64,000 nt of DNA from Aminobacter ciceronei (GTDB lineage: Bacteria; Pseudomonadota; Alphaproteobacteria; Rhizobiales; Rhizobiaceae): NCBI RefSeq assembly GCF_014138625.1, contig NZ_JACJHY010000002.1, positions 186,001-250,000 on the forward strand, given 5' to 3'. The first letter of the stretch is position 1, and each line of letters starts with the position of its first letter. Below, piece by piece: positions 49,793 to 58,049 of this stretch. The position numbers and the translations under genes are program-made. The notes beneath the pieces are model-generated. The model searched no databases. It had not been told where the DNA came from and worked only from the letters and a program-made list of their open reading frames with translations.

Positions 49793-52150
49793 ATGTCAGA
49801 AATCGACCGCCTTCGCCGGGAAGTTTCCTTATCGGACACTGCCCGCGGCTATGGCGTGGATCTGCAGGAAAACGGCAACGAGTGGGAGGCTTGCTGCCCG
49901 TTCCATTCTGAGAATACGCCGTCATTTACGATCTTCACCGGCAATGATCACACCGAGCGGTACCACTGCTTCGGGTGCGGCTCTGCCGGCGATGTCGTCG
50001 ACTTCGTCAAGAAGATCAAAGGCGTTAGCACCCGTGAGGCGATCGGCATCCTGGGCGGCGGTACCGCTGGCCCGAACATCCTGCCGCAGAAGATCGAGGT
50101 CGTCGACATCTATGCGCGTATCTTGCCGCTGCCAGCGCCGCGCGAGATCGAGGTCGGCAAGCGGATCAAGGTCTATAATCCGAAGCGCGCCGGCCACGAG
50201 TGGGAGTGGGGTAATTTTACGCCGTCCATGGTGTTCCCATATTTCACCGCGGACGGAGCAACGGTTGGCTACGTGCTGCGCCGCGAGTTCGACGGCGGTC
50301 GCAAGGAAACGCCTATGGTCTGCTGGGTGCGCCTGCCGACCGGCGAGGAGTGTTGGTCGCGTTTCCCGTTCCCTCGGCCTCGGCCTCTGTATGTAGGCGG
50401 CGGCAAGTCGTCGCTCCGCGACGGGCAGGTCGTTGTCGTCGAGGGCGAGAAGTGTGCCGACGCAATGGTCGCCGGGTCGTACCGGCAAGCAGTGTCGTGG
50501 GCTGGCGGCACGTTCGGCATCTGGCATACCGACTGGTCGCAGCTTGCGGGTCGCTCGGTGATTATCTGGCCCGACGCCGACGAGCCTGGGGTGAAGACGG
50601 CCAACGAGGTCGCGGCACTGCTTGCGGGCCTCGGCTGCTCGGTGAAAGTGCTCGACGTTTCGGGCGACCTGCCGAAGGGGTTTGATGTCGCCGACGCTGT
50701 GCGCGACAGATGGACCAAGGAGAATATCGACGCGTTCATGAAAGAGCGCGTTCGGGTCTGGACGCCAACGGCCGAGCGCGCCCCCGAGCCTGAGCCTGAG
50801 ATTGAGCGGGAGCCGGCCCCTGCTGGCGCTAGCCGCCCGATCGTCCAAGCCAAGACGACGCAGCAGGAACAGCCTCAGTCGGCGACAGTGACGAGCATTC
50901 AGACGCGGCGCACGGTTCAAGCTGACGATGCCTGGCAGGCCGAGCTCGTGTTCAACGAGGAAGGCAGGCCAAAGCCGGGCGTTGCGAAAAACTGGATGCT
51001 GTTTCTGGAGAACCATCCGAAGACGCGCGGCGTGTTCGGCTTCGATGCGTTCAAGATGAATATCATGCTGATGCGCTGCCCACCTTGGGAGGACGCCGGA
51101 TCGCACTGGGAGCCGAGAACGCTGCGCGATACCGACTATGCCAACGCCGCGATGTGGCTTGAGGGTATGCACCTGACGCCCAAGGCGACGACGATCCAGC
51201 CAGTGATCGCCGCGGTTGCCGAGAAATACCAGTTCGACCGGCTGCGCGAATATCTCGATGGCCTCACATGGGACGGCCAGCCGAGGATCAGGCAATGGTT
51301 GGCTGATTATGTCGGCTGCGCTGCCACGAATTACAACTCCGTTGTCGGGATGCGCTTCCTGATCTCGGCCGTCGCGCGCGGCCTTGAGCCTGGGTGCAAG
51401 GTCGATACGATGCCCATTCTTGAAGGCCCGCAAGGCGCGATGAAATCGACGGTCCTGCGCGACCTATTCGGGAAATCGTTCTTCACAGACGAGCTGTCCG
51501 ACATCGGCTCCAAAGACGCCATGATGGAAATGGCGGGCGTGTGGGGGATCGAGGTTGCAGAAATGCACCGCTTCAACGCAGCCGAGACGAACAACGTGAA
51601 GAAATTCCTCAGCCGACAGGCGGACAGATACCGTCCGCCATATGGCCGATCGGTGATCGAGGTCCATCGCCGCGTCGTCCTCGCCGGCACCATCAACCCG
51701 GAAGGCAATCCCTATCTGAGAGATAGCACGGGCGCGCGCCGGTTCTGGCCGGTGACGGTAGGGACCATCGACCTCGATGCAGTCAGCCGCGACAGAGATC
51801 AGCTATGGGCTGAGGCTGTCGCCGAGTTCCGCAAGAAAACTCCGCACTGGATCCAGCCCGACGAGGTTGCCGACGTTGAGGCAGAGCAGGCGAAGCGAAC
51901 CGACGTTGATGTATGGACGGATGCGATTGCCGATCTCGCGAAGACGCGCACCGCCGTCTACCAGAACGAAATCCTGAAAGACCTGGGCATTCCGCTGAAG
52001 GATGCAAACGACCGTCACGCTGCTCGCATCGGCCGCGTCATGAAGAAACTGGGGTGGGAGATGGTGCGCGATCGCACTGCTGGCGAGGACCGGGTGAAGT
52101 TCGTTCAACCGTCTTTGATTGTGCCAGAACAAGAAACCCTCGACTGGTGA
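49793..52150 (+). CDS. Phage primase-helicase with CHC2 and VirE-type ATPase domains
   Basis: Encodes 785 residues from ATG 49793. An N-terminal CHC2 zinc finger uses Cys35, His38, Cys59 and Cys62. A TOPRIM-type part follows, with VVVEGEKCAD near residue 212 and PDADEPG near 259. The C-terminal part is a VirE/VapE-like ATPase with a Walker A GPQGAMKST (545-553), which is a variant of GxxGxGKS. It likely makes primers and unwinds the phage template. An upstream frame to 49748 contains the operator and is rejected. Confidence 0.9.
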   Translation: MSEIDRLRREVSLSDTARGYGVDLQENGNEWEACCPFHSENTPSFTIFTGNDHTERYHCFGCGSAGDVVDFVKKIKGVSTREAIGILGGGTAGPNILPQKIEVVDIYARILPLPAPREIEVGKRIKVYNPKRAGHEWEWGNFTPSMVFPYFTADGATVGYVLRREFDGGRKETPMVCWVRLPTGEECWSRFPFPRPRPLYVGGGKSSLRDGQVVVVEGEKCADAMVAGSYRQAVSWAGGTFGIWHTDWSQLAGRSVIIWPDADEPGVKTANEVAALLAGLGCSVKVLDVSGDLPKGFDVADAVRDRWTKENIDAFMKERVRVWTPTAERAPEPEPEIEREPAPAGASRPIVQAKTTQQEQPQSATVTSIQTRRTVQADDAWQAELVFNEEGRPKPGVAKNWMLFLENHPKTRGVFGFDAFKMNIMLMRCPPWEDAGSHWEPRTLRDTDYANAAMWLEGMHLTPKATTIQPVIAAVAEKYQFDRLREYLDGLTWDGQPRIRQWLADYVGCAATNYNSVVGMRFLISAVARGLEPGCKVDTMPILEGPQGAMKSTVLRDLFGKSFFTDELSDIGSKDAMMEMAGVWGIEVAEMHRFNAAETNNVKKFLSRQADRYRPPYGRSVIEVHRRVVLAGTINPEGNPYLRDSTGARRFWPVTVGTIDLDAVSRDRDQLWAEAVAEFRKKTPHWIQPDEVADVEAEQAKRTDVDVWTDAIADLAKTRTAVYQNEILKDLGIPLKDANDRHAARIGRVMKKLGWEMVRDRTAGEDRVKFVQPSLIVPEQETLDW

Positions 52151-52159
52151 GGTCGAGGG
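52137..52159 (+). terminator. Stem overlapping the end of the primase gene
   Basis: CCCTCGAC pairs with GTCGAGGG with the stop codon in the loop. No T tract follows. The next 120 bases contain no gene and no other clear signal before the endolysin promoter. Confidence 0.4.
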
Positions 52160-52282
52160 TTCCGGCCTTGCCTGATTTCACCGCCTGAGCCATGAGCCTC
52201 CGGGGAGCGGTGCCTTTCCTCAAGGGTGATCAGCGCGGATTAGTCCTGGCCTCTCGGACTTCGGAGTACCCCCTTCGGCGTG

Positions 52283-52318
52283 TTGTGATAGTTGCATGAG
52301 TGTGGCATAAATCGCAAC
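52283..52318 (+). promoter_or_regulatory. Endolysin promoter with overlapping operator
   Basis: TTGTGA (52283-52288), 17 bases and CATAAA (52306-52311) read as a promoter. The operator GTGGC-ATAAATC-GCAAC (52302-52318, one mismatch) covers the -10 box, as at the polyvalent gene. Confidence 0.6.
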
Positions 52319-52340
52319 ATCGATTTTTGGAGAGGCGAAT

Positions 52341-53129
52341 ATGGCGAAGGGCAATCTCGCGGCGTGTCTGCCGGTCACTCTGGCATATGAGGGCGGGTGG
52401 GCCGACCACCCAAAAGACCCCGGCGGCGCGACCATGAAAGGTGTCACGCTCGCCGTTTATCGCAAGTATCGACCGGGCGCGTCGAAGGCCGATCTCCGCG
52501 CGATCTCTGACAAGGAAATCCAGAGCATCTACCGCGACGGCTATTGGACGCCTGTTCGCGGCGACGATCTGCCGTATGGCGTCGACCTGGTTGTGTTCGA
52601 CTTCGGTGTGAACTCAGGGCCGTCTCGCACCGCGAAGTATCTGCAGTCCGTCGCTGGCGTGGCTCAGGATGGCAAGATCGGGTCGGGAACGGTGAAAGCC
52701 GTCAAGGGCATGGTCGGCAAGACCATAATCCAGAAGTTCTGCGCCAAGCGCCTGGGCTTCGTGCAAGGGCTGTCGACGTTCAAGGTGTTCGGCAAGGGCT
52801 GGTCGCGGCGCATCGCCGATGTCGAGGCCAAGGCGGTCGCTATGTGGCTTCGTCACGCCACGACGGCCGAGCCCGACCGTCAGAGGGAAATCCTCAATGG
52901 CGAGGCAGAGCAGGCCAGCAAGACTGCGAAGCAGCAGGGCAAGACGGGCGGCACGGCGGCTGGCGGTGGTGCGGTCGTGAGTGGCGGCGATGCGGCCCTG
53001 AACGGCGCCGGGTGGGTTGCCGCTGCCGTTCTCGTGGCTGCAGTCGCGATCGCCGTCGTCGTGTTGGTGAAGGCGCGCCAGAATAAGCAGCGCGCCGAGG
53101 CTTATGCTACGGCTGCAGCGGCTGTGTAA
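52341..53129 (+). CDS. GH108-type endolysin with C-terminal membrane segment
   Basis: Encodes 262 residues. The catalytic Glu17 lies in YEGGWADHPKDPGG, the hallmark of glycoside hydrolase family 108 N-acetylmuramidases. The C-terminal third has a Gly/Ala-rich linker and a hydrophobic segment (AAAVLVAAVAIAVVVLV) with a short basic tail, unusual for phage endolysins. It may be membrane-held until lysis. It lies 10 kb from the holin and spanins and overlaps the integrase 3' end by 23 bases. Confidence 0.85.
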   Translation: MAKGNLAACLPVTLAYEGGWADHPKDPGGATMKGVTLAVYRKYRPGASKADLRAISDKEIQSIYRDGYWTPVRGDDLPYGVDLVVFDFGVNSGPSRTAKYLQSVAGVAQDGKIGSGTVKAVKGMVGKTIIQKFCAKRLGFVQGLSTFKVFGKGWSRRIADVEAKAVAMWLRHATTAEPDRQREILNGEAEQASKTAKQQGKTGGTAAGGGAVVSGGDAALNGAGWVAAAVLVAAVAIAVVVLVKARQNKQRAEAYATAAAAV

Positions 53130-54177
53130 CCGCGTCTAGCCACTTCCAGCCCTCGTATTTGTCGCCGCTCTGTCGGATGTGGGTGTACCGCTTCAGGTTC
53201 TGCCAGGAGCGATGCCCGCTGACGGTGGCGACGTGAGGGATGTTCAACCCCATCTCGAACAGCCTCGATATTCCCTCGTGCCTGAGGTCGTGAAATCTCA
53301 GGTCGTGGATCTGCAGCAGATCGCGGGCGTCTCTGAACGCAAATGCAATGCTGTCTGGCTTGTAGGGGAATATCCTCTCGCCAGTGCGCGGCATCGACTG
53401 GATGATCCTGAGCGCCGGCTCGGGCAGATCGCACCAGACATCATTGCCGGATTTTTCGGAGGGGTCTTTCATGTCGCGCACCAACACGCGGCTGTGCTTC
53501 TCGTCGAGGTCAGTCCACTTGATGCGGGTTATCTCCTCCTGGCGCCGGGTCGAGAACAGAGCGAACGCGACGATCTTCGCCATGGGGATGGCTTCCGCCT
53601 TTCTGCCGGCGAAGTGCGTCATGAGGCGGTCGAGTTCGTCGAGGGCAGGGCGCTTGTCCCTCCGGTTCGATCGGCCGACGATGCCGAGCCGGGCAAGGAC
53701 AACGCGCGCGGATCGCATGGCCTCGGTGTCGAGGGGGATATTCCACGCCGGCCCGGCGACGGCGAACACTGATCCGAGGTGTGACAGGTAATTGCTGACG
53801 GTCGTGGGCTGCTTGTCGAGGGCGAGTTCCTGGGCGAACTTCACGATCTCCTGCGATGTCACCGCGGCGCATGCCAGCTTGGCGAACTCGTATTCCTTGA
53901 TCGACTTCAGGACTTGCGTCTTCGTGCGGCCGAGCTTCTTCCGGCTGTCGGCGATGTAGGTGTCGATCGCCTTGGCAACCGTCACGCTCGACGTTGGCTT
54001 AACCGGGCCCTTCTCGCGGATCTCCGTTTCCCGCTTGGCGAGCCAGACGACGGCGGCGGCTCGACGATCGAAGGTCTTGCTTTCTTTATGGATGATCGTA
54101 CCGTCGCGCTTCAGCACGACCTTGCCCATATAGGCGGTGGTGCCGTCCGAGCGTTTGCGAGCGAGGATAGTTCCCAC
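53107..54177 (-). CDS. int: Tyrosine site-specific integrase
   Basis: Encodes about 356 residues, taking GTG 54177 with GGAGG upstream; a frame to 54309 would run into the divergent host-gene leader. Catalytic residues are Arg211/212 (STRRQEEI), His296 and Arg299 (HDLRH), His322 (SGHRSW) and Tyr331 (KRYTHI). The N-terminal SAM-like core-binding domain is present. It mediates integration at the 26-bp core and, with an unidentified excisionase, excision. Confidence 0.93.
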   Translation of the reverse strand: MGTILARKRSDGTTAYMGKVVLKRDGTIIHKESKTFDRRAAAVVWLAKRETEIREKGPVKPTSSVTVAKAIDTYIADSRKKLGRTKTQVLKSIKEYEFAKLACAAVTSQEIVKFAQELALDKQPTTVSNYLSHLGSVFAVAGPAWNIPLDTEAMRSARVVLARLGIVGRSNRRDKRPALDELDRLMTHFAGRKAEAIPMAKIVAFALFSTRRQEEITRIKWTDLDEKHSRVLVRDMKDPSEKSGNDVWCDLPEPALRIIQSMPRTGERIFPYKPDSIAFAFRDARDLLQIHDLRFHDLRHEGISRLFEMGLNIPHVATVSGHRSWQNLKRYTHIRQSGDKYEGWKWLDAVTQPLQP

Positions 54178-54308
54178 AGTGTTACACGCCTCCCTGAAGT
54201 GGTACTTTGTAATACCCAATGCGCAGGAATATGCAACCATGTGGCGGAAATCACATCGAAATGCGAAATGATGCGAGTGTGGCTCCACAAAAATCAACAG
54301 AAAGAACA

Positions 54309-55139
54309 ATGAAATCAGATAGTTCCGAAGCAGGGTTCATCGCCGCACTGCCCATGTATGACTGGCCCGAGATGCACGACGAGGTCGATGCGCAATGGGC
54401 AAGGTTGCGAACGGCATTGCGTCAGCTTGGTCTGGACGCGCCGGAACGCCTTGTCAGGCGCAATGCCGAACTGCCGGCGGTTCCAGGTGGTATTCGCGAC
54501 GCATCGGCTACGGTGATCGCGCCCGATCCGGCTACGCTGCCGCCCGAAGAATTCGACCTGCCGACGCTGTGGCGGCATCCCCAATTGCTGTTCGGCCAGA
54601 CCTGCTGGGGGCCGATGGAAAGCACGGGCCTTGCGGCTCAGGTCAAGGTGATTGGCCAGCCGAACTATGATGGCATCGAAGGCGGTCGTGGCGAACTCTA
54701 TTCCAGCGCCATCGTCGTGCGGCGCGGATCCGTGACCGCCGATCATGCGCATGCGCCTGATGGCGACGCGACGCTCATTCCGCTCGATCTGATCCGTGAC
54801 AAGCGCCTTGCCTTCAACAGCCACGATTCGATGTCGGGCTTCATCGGTATTTCGCGCGATCTTGCCGCCATGGGCGAAGGGTTGCGGATTTTTTCCGAAC
54901 GGATCGAAAGCGGCGGCCATCGCGCATCGATCGTCTCGATTGCCGAAGGCCGGGCCGACGTGGCGACCATCGATTGCCGGAGCTGGGCGCTGGCACAGCG
55001 CTTCGAGCCGGCTGCCCAGGACGTCGTGATCATCGGCTGGACGGCAAAGCGCAAGGGTTTGCCTTACATCACCGGGCTAAACACGCCTCCCGTTTCGGTG
55101 ACGTTGCTGAACCTGGCGCTGAGCCAGGCCGCACTTTGA
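54309..55139 (+). CDS. PhnD-like phosphate/phosphonate substrate-binding protein, phage-restarted
   Basis: Encodes 276 residues, starting at ATG 54309 in phage DNA (MKSDSSEAG) and continuing into host sequence at FIAALPMYDWPE. Core motifs (LIRDKRLAFNSHDSMSGF and IDCRSWALAQRFE) match the PhnD-like type 2 periplasmic binding family, although no signal peptide is seen, as in many members of this branch. The original start was at 7670. Prophage insertion therefore replaces only the first three residues with nine and places the gene behind a phage-supplied leader. The ligand is unknown. Confidence 0.8.
   Translation: MKSDSSEAGFIAALPMYDWPEMHDEVDAQWARLRTALRQLGLDAPERLVRRNAELPAVPGGIRDASATVIAPDPATLPPEEFDLPTLWRHPQLLFGQTCWGPMESTGLAAQVKVIGQPNYDGIEGGRGELYSSAIVVRRGSVTADHAHAPDGDATLIPLDLIRDKRLAFNSHDSMSGFIGISRDLAAMGEGLRIFSERIESGGHRASIVSIAEGRADVATIDCRSWALAQRFEPAAQDVVIIGWTAKRKGLPYITGLNTPPVSVTLLNLALSQAAL
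54336..54361 (+). repeat. attR: attR core (26-bp direct repeat)
   Basis: Identical to 7679-7704. It is in frame within the restarted PhnD-like gene, so integration at this core preserves the coding sequence. Confidence 0.9.
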
Positions 55140-55200
55140 ACGCCGCATTTTGAACAGGGCGGGCGGCCTGAACCGCCCGCCCTGCCTCGCTCTTTCGGGC

Positions 55201-56229
55201 CTATTCGGACGGAACGCCCTTTTCCCATTTCGTCCAATCGCCGGTGACCGCATCTGCAAAGGCTGCGCCGACACGATAGGCGTTGGTGGCTGCCGGGCCA
55301 AAACCGCCCGACTTGGCGCTCAGCGAATCGATGGGGCTCATGCCGGCGGGTTCGCGATCGAAGTTAGATGCCGTGCGCAGCAAGGCGATGCGGTCGAAAT
55401 CGAGCAGGCCGGCATCGGCGCCGCGCCGCAGCGCCGTCAGCGAGGCGTTGTCCTCCATCTGGGTCGTGCAATAGTTGCCCTTGCCCTCGGTCAGCAACGA
55501 TACCCAATCGCCCATGCTTCTGGCCGTCATTGAGCCATGCCAGTAGGTGTCGGTGGACAGCGTGTCACAGATGCTGACCTCAGGGGCGGCGCTGCCCGGT
55601 GCTGTCGCGTAGGCCACGCGATAGGCCTTCGCTTCGGGGCTGTCGGCAAGTTCGACGCTCCTGGTCAGGGCAAATGCCTTTTGCAGAAGCTGTTCGTTGA
55701 GCTGGTAAACCTCGGTTGCCGATCCCCAGCTCGGCTTTTCGCCGGGGCGCTTGGCGCCCAGCCCGACCACGCCATCAGGCCAGTCGGCGGGAATCTGGCG
55801 CGGATCGATTTCGTGGCGCAGGCCGGCATCGACGGCATAACGCGCCCAATGTGCCGAACCCAGCGTGCCATCGCTGGGATCGACGCCGGCAATGCCGGCA
55901 ATCACGATGTAGCTCTGCTTGAGGTCGACAAGACCGCTGTAGACGAGCGCTGAAACCGAGCTGGCCGCGTTGGCATAACCCATCGCCGTCGTCATGACGC
56001 ACAGGCCGGCAGCGTCACAGGCAAGTTCCGGATACTCCTTGGCGAAGCCCGGAATTGTTAGTCTGGTCTCCAGCTTGCGGCCCTCGAGCCATGGTTTTGC
56101 TTCGCCTCCGAACATCGTTATAACAAGCACTTTGGGGGCCAGCGGCTGCGCCGACGCCGCTGATGCATTCGAGGCGAGACCGCCGGCCAGGGCGAGGCCC
56201 GAAAGGCCAATCCGATAGAAGTGCGTCAT
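55201..56229 (-). CDS. Purine nucleoside permease-type protein
   Basis: Encodes 342 residues with an N-terminal signal peptide (GLSGLALAGGLASNASAASA) and the body of the NUP family (VLVITMFGGEAKPWLE, GIAGVDPSDGTLGSAHWARY and THWHGS-like TYWHGSM). NUP proteins are reported as purine nucleoside permeases in yeast and also occur as secreted proteins in bacteria, where the fold resembles nucleoside phosphorylases. It is likely periplasmic. Confidence 0.8.
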   Translation of the reverse strand: MTHFYRIGLSGLALAGGLASNASAASAQPLAPKVLVITMFGGEAKPWLEGRKLETRLTIPGFAKEYPELACDAAGLCVMTTAMGYANAASSVSALVYSGLVDLKQSYIVIAGIAGVDPSDGTLGSAHWARYAVDAGLRHEIDPRQIPADWPDGVVGLGAKRPGEKPSWGSATEVYQLNEQLLQKAFALTRSVELADSPEAKAYRVAYATAPGSAAPEVSICDTLSTDTYWHGSMTARSMGDWVSLLTEGKGNYCTTQMEDNASLTALRRGADAGLLDFDRIALLRTASNFDREPAGMSPIDSLSAKSGGFGPAATNAYRVGAAFADAVTGDWTKWEKGVPSE

Positions 56230-56456
56230 ATGCGATCCGATCTGATAAAGAAAAAGGGCGCCGTTTCAGGCCCATTTTCACTATCGGTGCAGCTTGCGGC
56301 GGAAGCCACTCGCGAACGCTCCTGTCCACACCAAATCCGGCAGGCCAGTGATCTTGCACCATCGCAGTAAAGTCGCCGGCGAGCGATTTCATCTGCCGAT
56401 CAATTGTTCTTCGCCGATGGAAGATCTCGAACAGAAAGCCGGGGCTTGGGGCGCGC

Positions 56457-57809
56457 CTAGCCGAGCAGGCGCTTGTCGAGCGGGTAACTCGACAGTTGTT
56501 CGTATCCGCTTTCCGTGATCAGGATCTGCTCCTCGAGCTTGACGCCGTCATGCCCGCCGAGGCGGCCGATATAGCTCTCGACGCAGACCACCATGCCGGG
56601 CTCGAGCACGCCGTCCGGCGTATCGGCCGTCCAGTCCGAGGCGTGGGGCAGGGTGGGATATTCGTCGGCCAGGCCGACGCCGTGAAACAGCACGCCATAA
56701 CGTGCCGCGAAGCAGTCGGGCGGCGGCACGGCCGCGCGTTCCACCAGTTCACGGAAACCGAGGCCGGGCCTGAGCAGCGCCGTATTGTAGGCGATCTGTT
56801 CGGCGGCAGTCCTGTAGAGGTCGCGCTGCTCGTCGGTCGGCGCGCCGTCACCGCACAGCCAGGTGCGCGACAGGTCGGCGCAGAAGCCGTAGGGCCCGAT
56901 CAGGTCGGTGTCGAAGGCGACGAGCTCGCCTGCCTCGACCACGCGCGAGGAGCACTCCTGGAACCAGGGATTGGTGCGCGGTCCGGATGCCAGGAGCCGT
57001 GTTTCGATCCATTCGCCGCCGCGGGCGATGTTGCCGCGATGCAGTTCGGCCCAGAGTTCGTTCTCGGAGATGCCCGGCCGGAGCGCCGCTTCCATCTCGC
57101 CCATCGCCGCTTCGCAGGCGACGATCGAACGACGCATGCAGAGGATTTCGTCAGGCGACTTGATCAGCCGGGCGTTCTCCATCACCGCCTCGCCATTGCC
57201 GACCGAAATGCCATGCCGTGCCAGAGCGTCGACGCCCTCATGGTCGAGATGGTCGACGGCAATACGCGTGATGCCGCCGCCGTGCTGGCGAACGACATCG
57301 GCGATGCCTTGCGCCCAACGCTCGACCTTCATCTCCGTCAGTTCGCCACTGTAGAGATACATCCACGACACTGCCGGGCGAACCTCGTTGACGACGCCGG
57401 AATGATCGGACAGGTGCTCGCAGGAAAAATAGTCGAACAGCACCACCGGGCCGTCTGTGGCGACGAAGCAGTGACGGGTCGGGTTGTGCGCCACCCACAG
57501 CTGCATGTTGGTGGAATCGGTGGCGTAGCGGATGTTGACGGGATCGTAGAGCAGGGCGCCGGCGTAGCCGCGCCGCGCGAGCTCGGCGCGGATGCGCTCC
57601 AGCCGGTATTTTCGCAGGGCCGGCATGTCAGGTGCCGCAATGCCTGCCGCCGCCCATTCGGCCTCGGCCTGCGCTCCATAACCCAGAACGTGGCTGTTGA
57701 GCCCAGCCGCCTTGGTGCGTGCCTGCGCGCGCAAATCGTCCGCGGAACCCGGCTCGAACGGCATGATCTTGCGGTGGCGGCCGAAATTGCCTTTTGCAGG
57801 GGTATCCAT
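56457..57809 (-). CDS. M24-family metalloprotein, DddP-like
   Basis: Encodes 450 residues from ATG 57809. Metal ligands follow the M24 pattern: FDTDLIG and CADLSRTW aspartates, HGVG histidine, and two glutamates in CVESYIG and LEEQI. The segment GVGLADEYP retains the aspartate proposed as catalytic in DddP, the DMSP lyase of Roseobacters. The family includes non-DMSP members, and its place next to betaine genes makes a role in DMSP or betaine-type sulfonium/ammonium metabolism plausible. The lyase activity is not proven. Confidence 0.72.
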   Translation of the reverse strand: MDTPAKGNFGRHRKIMPFEPGSADDLRAQARTKAAGLNSHVLGYGAQAEAEWAAAGIAAPDMPALRKYRLERIRAELARRGYAGALLYDPVNIRYATDSTNMQLWVAHNPTRHCFVATDGPVVLFDYFSCEHLSDHSGVVNEVRPAVSWMYLYSGELTEMKVERWAQGIADVVRQHGGGITRIAVDHLDHEGVDALARHGISVGNGEAVMENARLIKSPDEILCMRRSIVACEAAMGEMEAALRPGISENELWAELHRGNIARGGEWIETRLLASGPRTNPWFQECSSRVVEAGELVAFDTDLIGPYGFCADLSRTWLCGDGAPTDEQRDLYRTAAEQIAYNTALLRPGLGFRELVERAAVPPPDCFAARYGVLFHGVGLADEYPTLPHASDWTADTPDGVLEPGMVVCVESYIGRLGGHDGVKLEEQILITESGYEQLSSYPLDKRLLG

Positions 57810-57850
57810 CAGCAATGCCCCGCAAGTGGCCGAATGTGTGGTCCTTTCGC

Positions 57851-58006
57851 GCCCCCCTCTGTCGTGCCGGACATCTCCCCCACAAGGGGGGAGATCAGCA
57901 GTTGAGGTTTTGGCGCTCTTCTTGGATCGCTCGAATTCGGGCGAGAGGCATCTGACAGCCAATCTCCCCCCTTGTGGGGGAGATGTCCGGCACGACAGAG
58001 GGGGGC
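57851..58006. repeat. Perfect 45-bp inverted repeat (rhizobial intergenic element)
   Basis: The arms 57851-57895 and 57962-58006 are perfect reverse complements over 45 bases, and each also contains its own small palindrome (CTCCCCCACAAGGGGGGAG). They flank a 66-base unique segment between the M24 gene and the flavoprotein. This is like repeated intergenic elements of rhizobia and might end transcripts or form a cruciform. Confidence 0.8.
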
Positions 58007-58049
58007 AACGTAGAGCATGTGCGTTCCCAGTCTCTTGCTTGGAGCCGAA

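Larger units (their letters stand above)
7679..54361. mobile_element. Complete podovirus-like prophage (BPP-1-like virion, tyrosine integrase)
   Basis: The element is flanked by a perfect 26-bp repeat, with the tyrosine integrase gene at the right end. It contains full packaging, head, short-tail, lysis, recombination, replication and immunity modules, none visibly broken. The order terminase, portal, Bbp19-like, scaffold, capsid, Bbp16-like cement, tail tubular proteins and internal virion proteins matches Bordetella phage BPP-1-like podoviruses. No reverse transcriptase or diversity-generating element is present. The block structure is leftward (7.8-15.6), rightward (16-42, with three leftward inserts), leftward (42-46.3) and rightward (46.4-53.1) plus integrase. 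All essential functions appear present, so it may be inducible. Confidence 0.93.

Noticed and set aside
52151-52340. Possible small RNA between primase and endolysin
   Set aside because: Short stems can be drawn but none is strong, and only the endolysin promoter and operator have support.
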